The position numbers and the translations under genes are program-made. From NCBI GenBank assembly GCA_025403435.1, contig CM046350.1:19007274-19071273 (forward strand): a DNA stretch of 64,000 nt, read 5' to 3'. Origin of the DNA: Artocarpus heterophyllus (Eukaryota; Streptophyta; Magnoliopsida; Rosales; Moraceae). The notes beneath the pieces were generated by a model. It was not told where the DNA came from. It worked only from the letters and a program-made list of their open reading frames with translations, and did not search any database. Positions 1-12,585 of the stretch are shown here, in pieces. Every line of letters begins with the position of its first letter. The first letter of the stretch is position 1.

Positions 1-2
1 GA

Positions 3-2089
3 CATATACGCGTTTGGGGATGCCCGTCTGAAGTAAGAGTCTATAATCCACAAGAAAAGAAGCTAGACCCAAGGACCATTAGTGGGTATTTCGTTGGATA
101 TGCTGAACGGTCTAAGGGATACAGATTTTATTGTCCATCACATACCACTAGGTTTTTGGAATCAAGGAATGCGAAATTTCTTGAGAATGACTTGATCAGT
201 GGGAGCGATCGATCCTGGAACACCGTTCCAGAGAAAGATCATACAGATGCTCAAGCTTCCACTTCATATGATAGAGTGATTGTTATACGTGACACGCCTA
301 CAGTTCAAACGCGTGTTGAACAACAGCCAGTCATTCAAGTTCCACAGATTGCTGATCAAGAAGTAGTAGATCCAGTTGAACAGCCAGCTGATCAACATCC
401 TCCTCAAGAGAATGTTGAACCAGCATTAAGGAGATCTACTAGAGTAAGGCGATCAGCCATTCCTAGTGACTATATTGTGTATCTACAAGAGTCTGACTAC
501 AACACAGGAGCCAAAAATGATCCAGAAACGTTTTCACAAGCCATGAGTTGTAAGGAATCTAACTTGTGGTATGATGCCATGAAAGAAGAGATGAACTCTA
601 TGTCATCTAATGGAGTCTGGGATCTTGTCAAGTTGCCTGATGGTGTAAAAGCCATTGGATGCAAATGGGTCTTCAAGACAAAGAAAGACTCATTAGGCAA
701 CATTGAGAGACATAAGGCAAGACTCGTTGCTAAAGGATTCACTCAAAGAGAAGGTATAGATTACACTGAGACTTTTTCTCCTGTATCTAAAAAGGACTCC
801 ATTCGTGTGATCATGGCATTAGTAGCTCATTTTGATTTTGAGTTACATCAGATGGATGTGAAAACGGCATTCCTCAATGGTGATCTAGAGGAAGAGGTTT
901 ATATGAAACAACCTGAAGGATTCTCCTCTAGTGATGGTAAGCAATTGGTGTGCAAACTCAAGAAATCCATATATGGTTTGAAACAGACCTCCCGTCAATG
1001 GTATTTGAAATTCCACGATGTCATCGCTTTATTTGGTTTTGAAGAGAACATCATGGACCAATGTATATACCAGAAGCTTAGTGGGACCAAGATTTGTTTA
1101 TTTGTTTTGTATGTGGATGATATCCTTCTTGCAACCAATGATAAGGGGTTTCTATATGAGGTGAAACGATTTCTTTCTAAGAACTTTGATATGAAGGATA
1201 TGGGTGAGGCATCTTATGTCATTGGCATTAAGATCCATAGGGATAGATCTCGATGCATTTTGGGACTATGCAAGAAACCTATATCAATAAAGTCTTAGAC
1301 AGATTTCAGATGAAAGATTGTTCACCAAGTGTAGCACCCATTGTGAAGGGAGAAAAGTTCAGTTTGAACCAATGTCCAAAGAATGATTTCGAGAAAGTTC
1401 AAATGAGCAACATTCCTTATGCTTCAGCTGTCGGAAGCCTTATGTATGCTCAGGTCTGCACAAGACCTGACATTGCATTTGCTATGGGAATGTTGAGAAG
1501 ATATCAGAGTAACCCAGGCATTGACCACTGGAGGGCTGCAAAGAAAGTAATGAGGTACCTTCAAGGTACAAAGGATTACATGCTTATGTATAGACGAACT
1601 GACATTCTAGAGGTGATTGGCTACTCCGATTCAGATTTTGCTGGCTGTGTTGATTCGAGAAAATCAACTTCAGGTTATATTTTCATGCTAGCCGGAGGAG
1701 TTGTATCTTGGAGGAGTGGAAAGCAAACGTTGGTTTCTACTTCCACGATGGAGGCAGAGTTCGTTTCTTGTTTTGAGGCTACTTCGCATGGTGTATGGTT
1801 GAAGAGTTTCATGTCAGGCCTTAGAATTGTAGATTCTGTGTCTAGGCCATTAAGGATATATTGTGACAATTCAGCTGCTGTCTTTATGGCTAAGAATAAT
1901 AAGAGTGGCAGTCGAAGTAAACATATCGACATTAAGTACTTAGCCATAAGGGAACGCATTAAGGAAAATAAAGTGGTCATTGAGCATATAAGCACTGAAT
2001 TGATGATCGCAGATCCTCTGACAAAAGGAATGCCTCCGAAGTCATTTAAGGATCATGTTGTACTAATGGGACTTGGTTCCATAATGTAA
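3..2089 (+). pseudogene. Ty1/copia polyprotein, 3' part, one frameshift
   Basis: The reading frame is already open at base 3, so the 5' part of the element lies outside the window. It encodes the integrase C-terminal region (VWGCPSEVRVYNP near the start, then GYFVGY), a linker, reverse transcriptase (KARLVAKGFTQREGIDYTE around 715-770 and the catalytic YVDD box at about 1110) and RNase H (STSTMEAEF around 1737-1765). Frame 3-1298 continues in another frame from about 1268 to 2089. Around the junction one base appears to be missing between LGL and the following ETYINKVLDRF. Apart from that single lesion both halves are uninterrupted, so the copy looks fairly young. The family copies itself through an RNA intermediate. 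Expression from this copy would yield only a truncated protein unless frameshifting occurs. Confidence 0.93.
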
Positions 2090-2380
2090 ATTTGTTTGTA
2101 CATACAATTTGCAGTTTTAATGAAACTCTTATTCAGTTGTGATGTTTTCTCATATTTGTTTGCGCATTAAGTTATTGGAGAAAATTCACATATAGTAGGA
2201 CCAAGAATAAACATTGGGTTTATTCATAAAGTTTAGTTACCATATAAGGAATAAAGTCTGAGAAATAATACATTGTAATACATGGAAGATAATACTCACA
2301 ATTTAGAGAAATTATCGCCATGATTCATGTATTTGTTTCCTGAAAGTTTGGGTTTAATGAATATAAAGATAAATATGAAG

Positions 2381-2394
2381 ACCAAGTGGGAGAA
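2381..2394 (+). other. Polypurine tract of the copia element
   Basis: A purine-rich stretch (accaagtgggagaa) lies directly before the TGTAAC start of the 3' LTR. The core AAGTGGGAGA is the usual plus-strand primer motif of plant copia elements. Confidence 0.7.
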
Positions 2395-2831
2395 TGTAAC
2401 TGTTACATTTGCCAGCCAACGGTTTCATTTTGAAACCAATTAAATTCCTGTAACAGCTTTACATAAATGGTCTCACATTATGTTTTCATTAAACCATATT
2501 AATTTGGTAACTGAAATTCTTGCTATATATATTACCTTGATGGGAGGAAATGTATCGTGAGCGAGAAAGAGAAATTCAGAAATTTTTTTCACGTACAGAA
2601 TTTTGTGAAAGAAAATTGGGTCCCCAAGTTCCAAAAATTCTAATAAAATTCTTACACCATCAATTGAGTTTTTGTGAGAACTTGGAAGCATCCCAAGTGC
2701 AGGTAGTCACAGCACACCGTTTGGACAGCAATGGCAGGAGGTAATATTTTTTTCACGCTTCCGTTTTTCGTTTTCAATTCTTGGTATGCATACAGTTTAT
2801 AGCATGCTTGAATTGATTTTTATATTTTACA
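2395..2831 (+). repeat. 3' LTR of the copia element
   Basis: The start TGTAAC follows the polypurine tract directly. The proposed end TTTTACA makes the short inverted terminus TGTAA/TTACA, giving an LTR of about 437 bp. The 5' partner is outside the window, so the right end is inferred from the terminus alone and target duplication cannot be tested. Short ORFs inside are not conserved coding sequence. Confidence 0.55.
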
Positions 2832-4200
2832 GTTGATCCACGATCATATACGTTAGCTTACTTTTCTAAGTACCTCAATACACTGTATTCCAATTATAAA
2901 CACTTAAAATTGTACCAGCTTTATCTGATTGGTATATTGTCAATTGAATTTTGTGCATGGACTTTGCCATGTTATTTAATCTTATAGACTCATATTGGGT
3001 ATTTATTACAAAATTTGGATTTAACTACAATCATTGTGACACTTGTATGGCTTTCAAAGCACTAAACAAATTCTTGAGCATGGCGTTTAGCTCACAAAAT
3101 TTATACATAAATTGCTTACAATAACTCATAAAAATTACACATACAATGCATTAGGAATTTCATTGCATCTTAATCTCAAAATTTCATAATAATAAATATG
3201 AAACTTTCTAAGGAATGTTATTGTTTGAATCTTACTAATTAAATTCACACGTAAGCTATACTCTTGACAGTATATCAATTTACGAGACTCCGATTAGTCT
3301 TATTCATAATCTCTCATATTATATATATCCCCATAGATTATCTATATTTGACTTAAGGATGAGTTTTGTTTCATCTTCTCAACTATTTTATCATAAAGTT
3401 CAATTATTATTCTTATTTGGAAAAACTCCATTTATAACAAATACAAATAGAAATCAACTGGTTACCATATGTATCCAAATGAAGGAAGTATTGTTCCTTT
3501 TCTAATTACTTGAATAATGTCTTTGTAAGGACAACATTAACTCTTTGTTAAAGAGCCATTGATTCCATATATGTGAGTTATGCTCTTATTCAATATAGAC
3601 TATGTCTCTAACATACTGATAAATAGAAACTTCAATCATCAAAGTTTCTGCCTTTGGTATATAAAAAAAATAAGCTATAAACATAGAGTCATGAACTTGG
3701 TTTAAGATTAAGACAACACATAACTGATTATCAAAGTGAATTGATTTATGTAAATAGAAGTATTATTAAATCAATTAACACCTAAGGTCCAGTCTAGTGT
3801 ATAATATCAATGTATTTACCATGCACCCTCACTTGCTCATACTGGTCAAGATACACAGCCTCCCCAATTAGACACAGATTCCTATTACAGCTTTATCAAG
3901 AATAAAGTACACCATCTTTATTCCACAAGTTGTAGACAATCATTTTAGACTATCAATCTTGCACTCATATCTTTTCAAATACATGCATGACTCAATATGT
4001 TTTGTCATATGCATGACTCAAGATTTAGTATAATAGTCAAGATATTTTGTTTTCTTGCCATACAATCAACAATATGAAAATAATAAAGTAATTTTTTATT
4101 TACATGTAATATAACATTATTATTTATTGATAACAAAACGTATATTAAATGTAAAACCAATATTTAATAATTTAGAGTACTAATCCTAACACCTTACTCT
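2832..4200. other. AT-rich intergenic sequence, probable repeat debris
   Basis: No gene is visible. Bases about 3060-3180 resemble, imperfectly, the region near 22395-22480 (both run from a lacking-GC block ending in cacaaaatttrtacataaat to a tgcattaggaat/tgcacttagaaat block), so a fragment of the same LTR family may be present. The stretch from about 3300 to 4190 is uniformly AT-rich and may be decayed retroelement sequence, but no diagnostic motif was found. Confidence 0.3.
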
Positions 4201-4247
4201 CACATGTCAGCCCAATTAACGGTTCCCAACTGTGGAGCAAGATAAGA

Positions 4248-4645
4248 ATGGGTGTTGTTTTGATCCTTGATTTCAAGATGCAGAGAGCGACCAAAAAAGA
4301 ACAAACAAAAAGACCTGAAGAGCTGCAAAAAGTGACCACCAACAACAAGAAACTAAGGTCTAAAATGACAATAAAGGGAAAAATTCTGTGGTATGAAGGC
4401 CACAACAAAAGATCTTGCAGCAGACAACACCAAGGTTTGAGGCCTCTTCAAGCAATACCAAGGCAATACTAAACACAAGCAATGCGCCACCTCCAACCTC
4501 CATACAAACTCCAACTGCAGCACCAACTTCAACCACAACCCCATCGTTCATGCCAACCGCTACTACAGCACCGTCAACATCAACACATCCCTCTGTCCTT
4601 CTAAGTTCCCTACTAGAAGGGCCACCAATTGAAATTCCTACTTAA
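4248..4645 (+). pseudogene. Mutator-like transposase C-terminal relic
   Basis: A basic segment (RATKKEQTKRPEELQKVT, then a lysine-rich stretch) leads to EGHNKRSC, which matches the end of the GHNKRSC-type zinc knuckle at the C-terminus of plant MuDR/MULE transposases. The first cysteine pair of the knuckle is not intact. A frame change follows, after which a proline/threonine-rich segment (APPPTSIQTPTAAPTSTTTP) resembles the low-complexity tails of these proteins. No upstream transposase core or terminal inverted repeats could be linked to it. Function is lost. The assignment rests on one short motif, and a captured or unrelated basic peptide remains possible. Confidence 0.4.
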
Positions 4646-6568
4646 TTTACAAGACCTCTATTAAGTACCGACGAGACAACTTTTTGAGACTTTCTCTGTA
4701 TGTGCTTGCTAGGTGCACATATAAGTTGCATGGCTTAGATAGAATAGGGCACATATAGATTGTGTGCGAATAGTTTTGTACAGATTAGTTGTGTGAATGG
4801 AAATATAGATTGATGATGCACAACTTTTTGTTTTTTGTTAGCTATAGATATCTTAAGTGCGCATGAGTAGCACATGTTATGGTCTTAGAACCCCTTGCAG
4901 CTCCTTTTAGATGTACAATAAAGTGTATATCATATTCAATATATATGAAATTTGAACTTAGTCTGATTTCATTTTGCAGTGTTTAATTTATTTTTCAACA
5001 TATCAATGTTATTGAATGTTTCTTTCAATGAAACTAAGAATATCAACAATTTATTTATTTTGTTAAAAGCAATTATTTTTATTAACAAAAAGTATTAACA
5101 AAATATTTTCTCAACAAAACAATAGCCAAAATAATTAACGAAAAAATCATTTAAATGGTTAACGAAATAATTGATAATAGAAAATTATGAACTAAAAAAA
5201 TAACCCAATAATTTAATAAGAATAGATTTAAAAATGTAAAATAAATTCACCAAAGTAACTTAGTAATATAATATTGCTCACGTTATTCAATAAACCATTT
5301 CTTTCAATGTGGAGTATATTACAACTTCTCTTAATACTACTCGACAAAATATAATTAACATCATGATATATTAAGAACAACAAATAATGTAGCGCAACTG
5401 TCCCAAAGTTATAAAAAAGGTGACAAAATAGTCCCTGAAACCCAAATAAAATCCCACATGCAAACAACAACACCCATCCATTTCTCCTCAAACATTCTCT
5501 AAATTCCCATGAAACAAAACAAAGCAAAACGACCATCACAACAAGAATATTACAAAACCTAAACTTAGGAGATACAACACGACGATGTTGCTATTGATTT
5601 CTCACTTTTGAGTTTCCAATTCATTAATCATACGTAACAATCCAGGTATAATCATCATTGATCTTGTACATATTATTGTAGGTCATGCCATGTAAAAAAA
5701 AAAAAAAAACACACCTATTTGTCTACACAACTAATAATAATGATTAAAAGTTGATTTTTTTAAAAGAGAACAATTTCATGCAAATACCCAGAAAAAAAAA
5801 AAAAAGAAGACTAATCTCAGCATTCTCACAAAACATAGACCCTATGCCTTAGGCTCACATTAGTCCAGAAAATTACAAGCATGCTTGGCATCGGACAAAA
5901 ACACATCGGTGGAACGTTCTTCATGATAGTTGGTGGAGTAAGGTAAGCTTTGATCCTTTTTCTCTTTCCCCAAATCTATTTTAGAATACCACAAAAAACC
6001 CTAACTAATATCCTTGTTTATTCCCTTTAAAATATTGATCCATATCTAGGATTTAAATTCATTGAAGGCACCAATAAGGATAAAGATTAGAGTAATTTTT
6101 TTTGGAAAAATTCTTTGCTTGTAAATTGTTATTGACTGTTATGCATATTAAAAAAATATAATATAACGCATACAATAAATTAATATAAATATAAACACTA
6201 AAAATTAACATTTTGAAATTGAAGATTTTATGACTCCAAAATATTGTACTAAGTTCACATACTACAATATGTTCACTACGGCTATTAAAGCTTTTAATTT
6301 TGGAAATGCAACAAACTCTTGAGTATTGAAAAATAAGATTAGAGAACAGATAGTGACAAAAAGACGGGATAAAAGAGAAAATATAATAATAGTAATGTAA
6401 GATCTGAAAACCAGAGAGGAAAAAAAGAAATATATAAAAGAAAACATAAGGATAGGGAGAGAAACAATGGGAATAAATAAAAAGAGATTGAAAGATAATG
6501 GCTTAAACAATTTCAAGAAAAAGAAAGGGAAGGAGAAAGGAATTAGCAAATGTAAAAGAAGAAAAAAG

Positions 6569-6576
<8 letters not shown>
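4646..6576. other. AT-rich intergenic sequence
   Basis: Only short ORFs in low-complexity sequence are present, including A-tracts at about 5694-5709 and 5791-5805. I see no gene, RNA or well-bounded element. Confidence 0.5.

Positions 6577-6603
<27 letters not shown>
6577..6603. repeat. (AT)n microsatellite
   Basis: Uninterrupted alternating AT over about 27 bases. Confidence 0.9.
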
Positions 6604-7820
6604 AGAATTGTTGAAAAATGGAAGGAGTTTCAGAGAGAAAACTATAAGAGAAAATTACAACTTATGCCACTATTTTTTGTCATAAAAAATAAACTTGAAA
6701 AAACTTATGTCACTTTTTTTTTTTTCTTTTTTTTCCATCTCTCTTCTCTCTCTCCCCGTTTCTCACTCTCTCCCCCTATCGCACGAAGCAAGTTGTCACC
6801 GTCGCATGGTGCAAGATGTCGATTGTCAGAGTCATATGGAGTTGGTTCGTCCTCGTATTCACTGTAGACCTGACCCACCATTTGATCTAAGCCTCAATTG
6901 CCAATCGAGCCTTGTGTTGCTATCGCCGTCGCTGTCCCCATCCTAGTCTGAGCCTCGCGTCATCTTCTCCGATCTTGTCCGAGTCCAAGTCGCTTGCGTT
7001 TGTCCATATTTGAAGACGAAGAAGTGAAGAATCGTGACAAAGCCTCAACGGCAACGGGGAAGAATCGTGACAAAGCCTCGATGTCGACAAAGCTAGCCAA
7101 TCTCTTCATGTCCGTCCTAATTTGAAAAAAGTTGTTGTTGCAATCATTTTTTCTTTGTTTTTTATCACTGGCGATGTAGCTAGTGTCGGCAGCGATATGG
7201 AGAGAGAGAGAGAGAAAGAGGGGAGAAAAAATGTTCTCGAGAAACATGAAAATTTCCCGAAGCGACACAAAAAATGCATTGGAGGGACACGCAACATCTC
7301 TCGGAGGGAGACTAACTATTCCGATAGGACACAAAATATCTCCCGGTGGGATATGCACCAAGCTTGTAGTGTAAGAACTTTTCACATGTAGTGATATAAA
7401 TAAAAATTGAGTATATAAAAAACAACATTTATGTGAATTGCCCAAACTAGAAGCTACTCATGCAAGACTTAAACCCAATATAGACACCTTGGAAAAAGCT
7501 TAAGAACGAGCATCTAATCTACGTATAACGATATCAATGGGGGCACAACACAAGAACTGAATGCAACTTCTATCGATATTCTCTTAATATTAATTAGCAT
7601 TTGGTTTCACAACAAGGGCATGTGCCCTTGCTGGACATTAACTGCGTCCATGAAAATTTGCCCATTCAATTACTTAATACTCTCAAAGAGCTGTTTACGT
7701 GCGCATCGCATGAGGACGTATCTAGCGGACGTCACTTAGGATTGTCTGTCAACACTTTGAAAATAAAAGTTTGCTCTGGTTAAATAAAAAAAGGTTATAG
7801 ATTAATAAGGTGTTTGATAG
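6604..7820. other. Intergenic sequence with a GC-richer island
   Basis: Bases about 6715-7370 are richer in G and C than the surroundings, start with a long pyrimidine run and contain a small direct repeat: the phrase gaagaatcgtgacaaagcct occurs twice, near 7024 and 7060. Both strands have short overlapping ORFs, none recognisable. The pattern of pyrimidine-rich edge, GC-richer middle and purine-rich edge recurs near 53.7-54.4 kb and 59.3-60.3 kb, so it may be the interior of a non-autonomous transposon. No termini were identified. Confidence 0.3.
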
Positions 7821-7825
7821 AATGA

Positions 7826-8065
7826 TTAAAATTGTTTTTATTATAGCATATGACTGTAGCGATTTTTTTATTGTTATTGTAGCATATGAGATCTTTACAC
7901 TGTTCATAACTTAGAAAATGGTCCGAATTATGGTCCAAACTAACTTGCATAGAGTAGTTAGAACTGTTTTTATTGTAGCATGTGATTGTAACGATTTTTT
8001 TTAATTGTTACTGTAACATATAAAAGCTTTATATTGTTTATAACTGAAAAAATGGTTGAAATGTT
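7826..8065. repeat. Imperfect direct repeat, MITE-like
   Basis: Two diverged copies of about 100 bp, roughly 7826-7926 and 7957-8062, share the order ctgtttttattgtagcatatg, tgtarcgatttttt, ttgttactgtarcatat and tataactgaaaaaatggt. Related phrases (gtgtttgata, atgtaaaattt, ctataat) recur near 13060-13390 and 24950-25080. This suggests a short AT-rich repeat family, possibly MITEs, but ends are not defined. Confidence 0.4.
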
Positions 8066-8408
8066 AAGGACCATTGTAGGTATTATTAACCCTTATAATA
8101 AACTCAAATATTTTATATAATAGACAGCAAAATAAAACATTTAACGAGAATATTTCCTCCATGGCCTAAAAACGAACACTACACATCGCCCAAGTTCCCG
8201 AAATCCGAAATGGACTACAAAAAATATCTTATTCGTTGGAAAAAAAAAGAAACAGGGAAAAGGAAAAGAAGGAAAAAAAAATTCGGCGCTCCAAAGTACA
8301 AACGCAATACGGCAACAATTGGGCACCGTGATTTAAGGAAGACTCTTTGACGGCACGGAACCTCCTAGGATTGGATAATCACTCTCTTCTTATCTTTTAC
8401 GCGTTAAC

Positions 8409-8410
<2 letters not shown>

Positions 8411-8441
<31 letters not shown>
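8411..8441. repeat. (GA)n tract in promoter or 5' leader of the GTE gene
   Basis: About 15 GA units just upstream of, or inside, the 5' leader of the bromodomain gene. GA/CT tracts are common near plant transcription starts and bind BPC/GAGA-type factors; any such role here is inference. Confidence 0.8.
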
Positions 8442-8446
<5 letters not shown>

Positions 8447-8631
8447 ATCTGGAAAAACCCTAGACACACTCTTCTCTGTTCACTGAGAAAACACTCTAAA
8501 ACCTTGGCGGAGCTCTTCTTCTGTTGCTTTCTCTCTCCTCGTTTCTCTCTCATCGCTGCCACGACCCACGGGAGGGCTCGCCAGCCCTCTCTCCTACGCT
8601 TCTCTTCGCGTGGGAAAAGCTTTTTCTCTCG

Positions 8632-9447
8632 GTGAGTTCCTCAAACCCTAAGCAAACCCACTATTTCGGTCTAAGTCTTTGGTTGAATTTTGACTTATTA
8701 GTTTCTCTTTTTTTGTTGGTTTATCTTTAGTTTTTTTTTTTGGTCGGTTTTAGAGCAAAGCTGTTATTTTCTCTCTTTTTTCTTGTTTAATTTTTGCTAA
8801 CCGTGAGCAAATTAGGTTTTCGTTGGGGCGCTTTCGATTTTGGATTGTTTCCTGGCTTTTCTTCGCTTCTTCTCTGTCATTCTTCATGATTTGAGCTTGG
8901 GATCTGGGTATGTCGGTGATTTTTCCTTTAGAAGGAAAATTTTTCTTTGGTTCCGACGAGGATTTTATGAAAATTTTGCTTTCTTAGGTCGATTTTGCTA
9001 ATATCTCTCTAGGGTTTTGATGTTTTAACAGACGATGAAAAACATTTATCGACTATGGAGCTTAAAGTTGCTGAAAGCAATTTTATTAACTCAAAACAGT
9101 TATGTTAGTTAGCATAGGCTGCTTTTTGCCGAATCTCTCATTTTTAAGAAAAAAATTGGGGGTGTGGGTTTGGCTAAGTAATAACTGACTATTAGTAGCA
9201 TGCTTAAGCTTAAAAACAAGAAATAGAAAGCAAATAAGAAACAATTATAATGAAGCTAGGAAAGCCTCTCAAATTGGGTTTTTTTTTTTTTTTTTTTTTT
9301 AATTGTACCTTTTTTCCCTTAATGTTTTTACGCTATCATATTTAGGGCTTTTCTATATGCCGTGAGTATGTAAGCTCTACTGCTGTATTACTGTATGTTT
9401 AAGAAATCAATTTCTTGAACTAATTTTACTTTTTCATTTTTATGTAG
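8632..9447 (+). other. Probable intron in the 5' UTR of the GTE gene
   Basis: A strong donor, TCTCG|GTGAGTT at 8632, and an acceptor after a pyrimidine-rich run, TTATGTAG at 9447, frame an 816-bp stretch that is T-rich as plant introns are. Exon 1 would be the untranslated leader (from about 8440), and exon 2 would hold the start codon at 9531. No transcript data are available to confirm it. Confidence 0.55.
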
Positions 9448-9530
9448 AGGAGTGATCCAAAAAAGAGCAAATTGATGCCCGAGAACTTGGAAATCTAGAC
9501 TGTGTTTTCAAGCTCCTGAAGTTCCTAACA

Positions 9531-12500
9531 ATGATTGCCACCAAAACCATAGTTCCAGAGAAAAAGCTGAAGATTAAATTTACCAGTAAAAGAATAGAAG
9601 CTGATCCTGGGATAAGGTCGTGCAATGCAGGGCAGCAGGTGTCGCTTGGCAATGAATACTCAATGGCAAAAACTTCTGTCCCTGGTGCTAACAAGCGCGG
9701 ACCACAATGGGCTATAGAGGGTCAGAAAGAGAAGAGACAGAAAATAGATCGCAGTTTGATGGCGCAGTGTTCTACAATTCTTAAAAAACTGATGTCTCAT
9801 CAAGCTGGTTGGGTTTTCAATACACCAGTTGATCCTGTTGCATTGAACATTCCTGATTACTTTTCAATTATCTCCGAACCCATGGACTTGGGCACAGTAA
9901 GATCTAAGCTGGAGAAAGATGTGTACTCTGGCATTGAAGAGTTTGCGGCTGATATCAGATTGACCTTTTCCAATGCCATGCTCTATAACCCTCCTGCCAA
10001 TGATGTTCATCAGATGGCAAAGAAGTTAAACCAGATTTTTGAGATGAGGTGGAAACTTTTGGAGGAAAAGTGTAACGGTGAAGGCTCAAAGGTAGGTTCA
10101 GGGAAATCTTTAAGTGGGAAGATCGAGAAAGTCACTCATACGACAGAAAAGAATGACAGGACAGATTCCTTGGGTAATAGATCAGTACCCAAGAGGCCAA
10201 TTCCATCTAAAGATAAGGTTGTAAGGCGTACTTTTGAGGCAAGTGATATGGAAGAAGTAAGTATTGTTCAGGAAATCTTGGATCAAGTTTGTTCGTCTTT
10301 TTGTGAACATGTATTGAATAGGTGTGAAGACATGAAATCTTGTGTGTGCCTTAATTATTTAGTGAAATGTACGGCATTTAGCACAGCATGGTTATATACT
10401 TGATTGCAATTGATGTTGTCCCTGATGTTACAAAATTTATTTTCTGTAAGATAAGTTTTCATTGATGTTTTTTATTTTATTGAGTTTTAGACGTTGTTTT
10501 CATAGGTTGAACGTTCTAAAGCACCAAATAACTTCATAGTGAAGTTAAGGAAGAATGCTGATAAAGGTTTGAGTGACAAACTTTGCTTTCTGCTTGATAA
10601 TCTGTAGCTTTATACGGGAGCTAATTGGCAATATGTCTTATAGGCATTGATAATAGTGGTCCGCAAGGTTGTTGGCCTGTCAATGCAAAACAGCCATCCA
10701 GTCCAACTCTCAGGAGATGTGATTCATGTATCAGCATTGCATGTGCATGCAGCCTATCTAATGATTCAGCTCATGTTTCTTCAAGTGGTTAGTTCATCTC
10801 CTCTGATCTTATTTTCTTCTATCTTGTGCTTAAGTGAGTCATGGAGGCTCTATCAAACATCTAAGCTCTGGTTTTGTTTCTTCTTGGTTCAGACTGTGTC
10901 GTCTGACCGATCACTGGGAAGAGATGATCCTGCATGTAGCGAGGCCTCCAAAGTGGTAAAGGATTACCCTTTATTTACTTCGGTGTTAATATTAGAGTTT
11001 TTTTCATGCGGCAGTACCTACTTGATAAACTTTGTGCAAATGTAGGATTATCGAACAAAAAGCTTGTCCACATCCCAACTTAGCAATTTCGATCCAGATT
11101 CTGATGGTGAGGATATATTTCCATATATATGGGGAGTTAGGATCTCTCTTATATAGGGAAAAAAAAAGGGGTGGTGTTAGTATGAGTTAGTACTTGGTAT
11201 CTGAGTATTGGCATGCTATTGAAGGGGCATTAAGCGCTTTGGATGAAGAAAACACGGGCCCAAGCTCCCAGATTGTTACTCCTGTGGCAAATGCTGCTTC
11301 TAGAGAAGGTCAGCATATGAACTTGTAATAGCTCACTCAAGTTTAAGTGTTTGTGTGCAATTTTCCCATTGGCAGTCCAGTAACTGAAATTCCTAATTGA
11401 TTTGATCTTAGGTCGGAATACGCCTCCTTTGGATGTTCAATTATCACCCCAAAAGGCCCTCCGAGCTGCAATGCTAAAGTGCCGCTTTGCAGATACTATC
11501 TTAAAAGCACAACAGAAAACACTCCTGAATCATGTCAGACCCTGTGTTGAGTAGCCTAGATTCTATTAATTTCTTTTTCTTTTGCAAACTTTATAGTGGT
11601 TTAGAGTTAAAATCATGAGGATATGTTTTGAATTTTTTTTTTAAATTATTGCAACTAGGGTGATAGAAATGATCCAGAGAAGTTGAAGCAGGAAAAGGAG
11701 AGGTTGGAAAGGAGGCAACGTGAAGGTAATTTTAATTTTATACTTCTATAAGCAGGAGAAGGATAAGGAAAATTGTAACACTTGTGGTCTAGCAAGGCAA
11801 CTAGGGCTCTTCTTCTCGCGTCTTTCCTTTTCTTGCGTCTTTCCTTTTTGTACCTGGAATTGGTAATGCCTTATCTTCTGAGAATCAAGGATGATGGTGA
11901 AATGTGCTCTAGCTCTTGGAAGACTCGTAAGAATTCTAGTGTTGACTCGGGGACATTCTTTTACTATTGCTTATTAGTGCCGTACAGTTGTACTGTACGA
12001 CAGCTTACTAGTAGTGCCTCGAATGTAAAAGCCATAACTAGTTTGTCCATCTTTTTCGTTATTGCCAACTTTTATCGAGTTGATATTGAAAATCATATTT
12101 TACAGAGAAGGCAAGGATTGAAGCTCAAATAAGAGCTGCTGAAGCTGTCTCAAGAGTGAAGGCTGAAGCTGAGTTGAGGCAGCAGCGAGAAAGAGAAAGA
12201 GAAGCTGCTCGAGTTGCTCTTGAGAAGGTTTGCCTTTTTCTGCCATCTTAACTTTTTGATTCTTATGTCATTATGTAATCTCCAAGCTCTGATGAGAATA
12301 GTGCTCACGTACATTCAGATGGAGAAAACCATTGAATTTGGGCAAAACCTGGAGGTTCTAAAGGAACTCGAAATGTTGTGCGGGTTTGCGCCATCGTATC
12401 ATCTTCTAAACAGAGACAAGGGCCGTGAAGTACTAATGGTATCTTCTTGGCCGGCTTACATGCGATCTCCGTTGGAGCAGCTGGGTCTGTTTATAAAAGA

Positions 12501-12585
12501 TGAATATCTGCGAGACGAGGATGAAAATGAAGAGGCTATTATGAACGGTGATGGAGAGGAAGGAGAGATTTTTGATAGAGATTAA
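9531..12585 (+). CDS. GTE12: Bromodomain transcription regulator, GTE12 type
   Basis: The spliced model is 9531-10256, 10506-10566, 10644-10774, 10893-10955, 11046-11106, 11225-11308, 11412-11533, 11659-11725, 12106-12227 and 12319-12585, giving 567 aa. The start is the first ATG of the exon after the leader intron. The N-terminus is basic. A bromodomain spans about residues 77-180, with WVF at 94-96 in place of the WPF shelf and the acetyl-lysine-binding Asn in YNPP (N153). Then follow a Cys cluster (CDSCISIACACS), a conserved LSPQKALRAAMLKCRFADTI block, a Lys/Arg/Glu-rich coiled coil and an acidic C-terminus ending GEIFDRD. Plant GTE proteins of the BET group bind acetylated histones in the nucleus. 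All junctions are GT/AG and in frame. The exon 3 donor is uncertain: CAT|GTTTCT keeps the frame, but the better-looking GTG|GTTAGT 13 bases on leads to a stop. Confidence 0.88.

Noticed and set aside
6960..7445. 161-codon minus-strand ORF
   Set aside because: Overlapping ORFs on both strands, low-complexity composition and no domain; probably chance in GC-richer repeat sequence.
10647..11045. 132-codon ORF within the bromodomain gene
   Set aside because: It is in the wrong frame and reads through two introns of the GTE12 gene.
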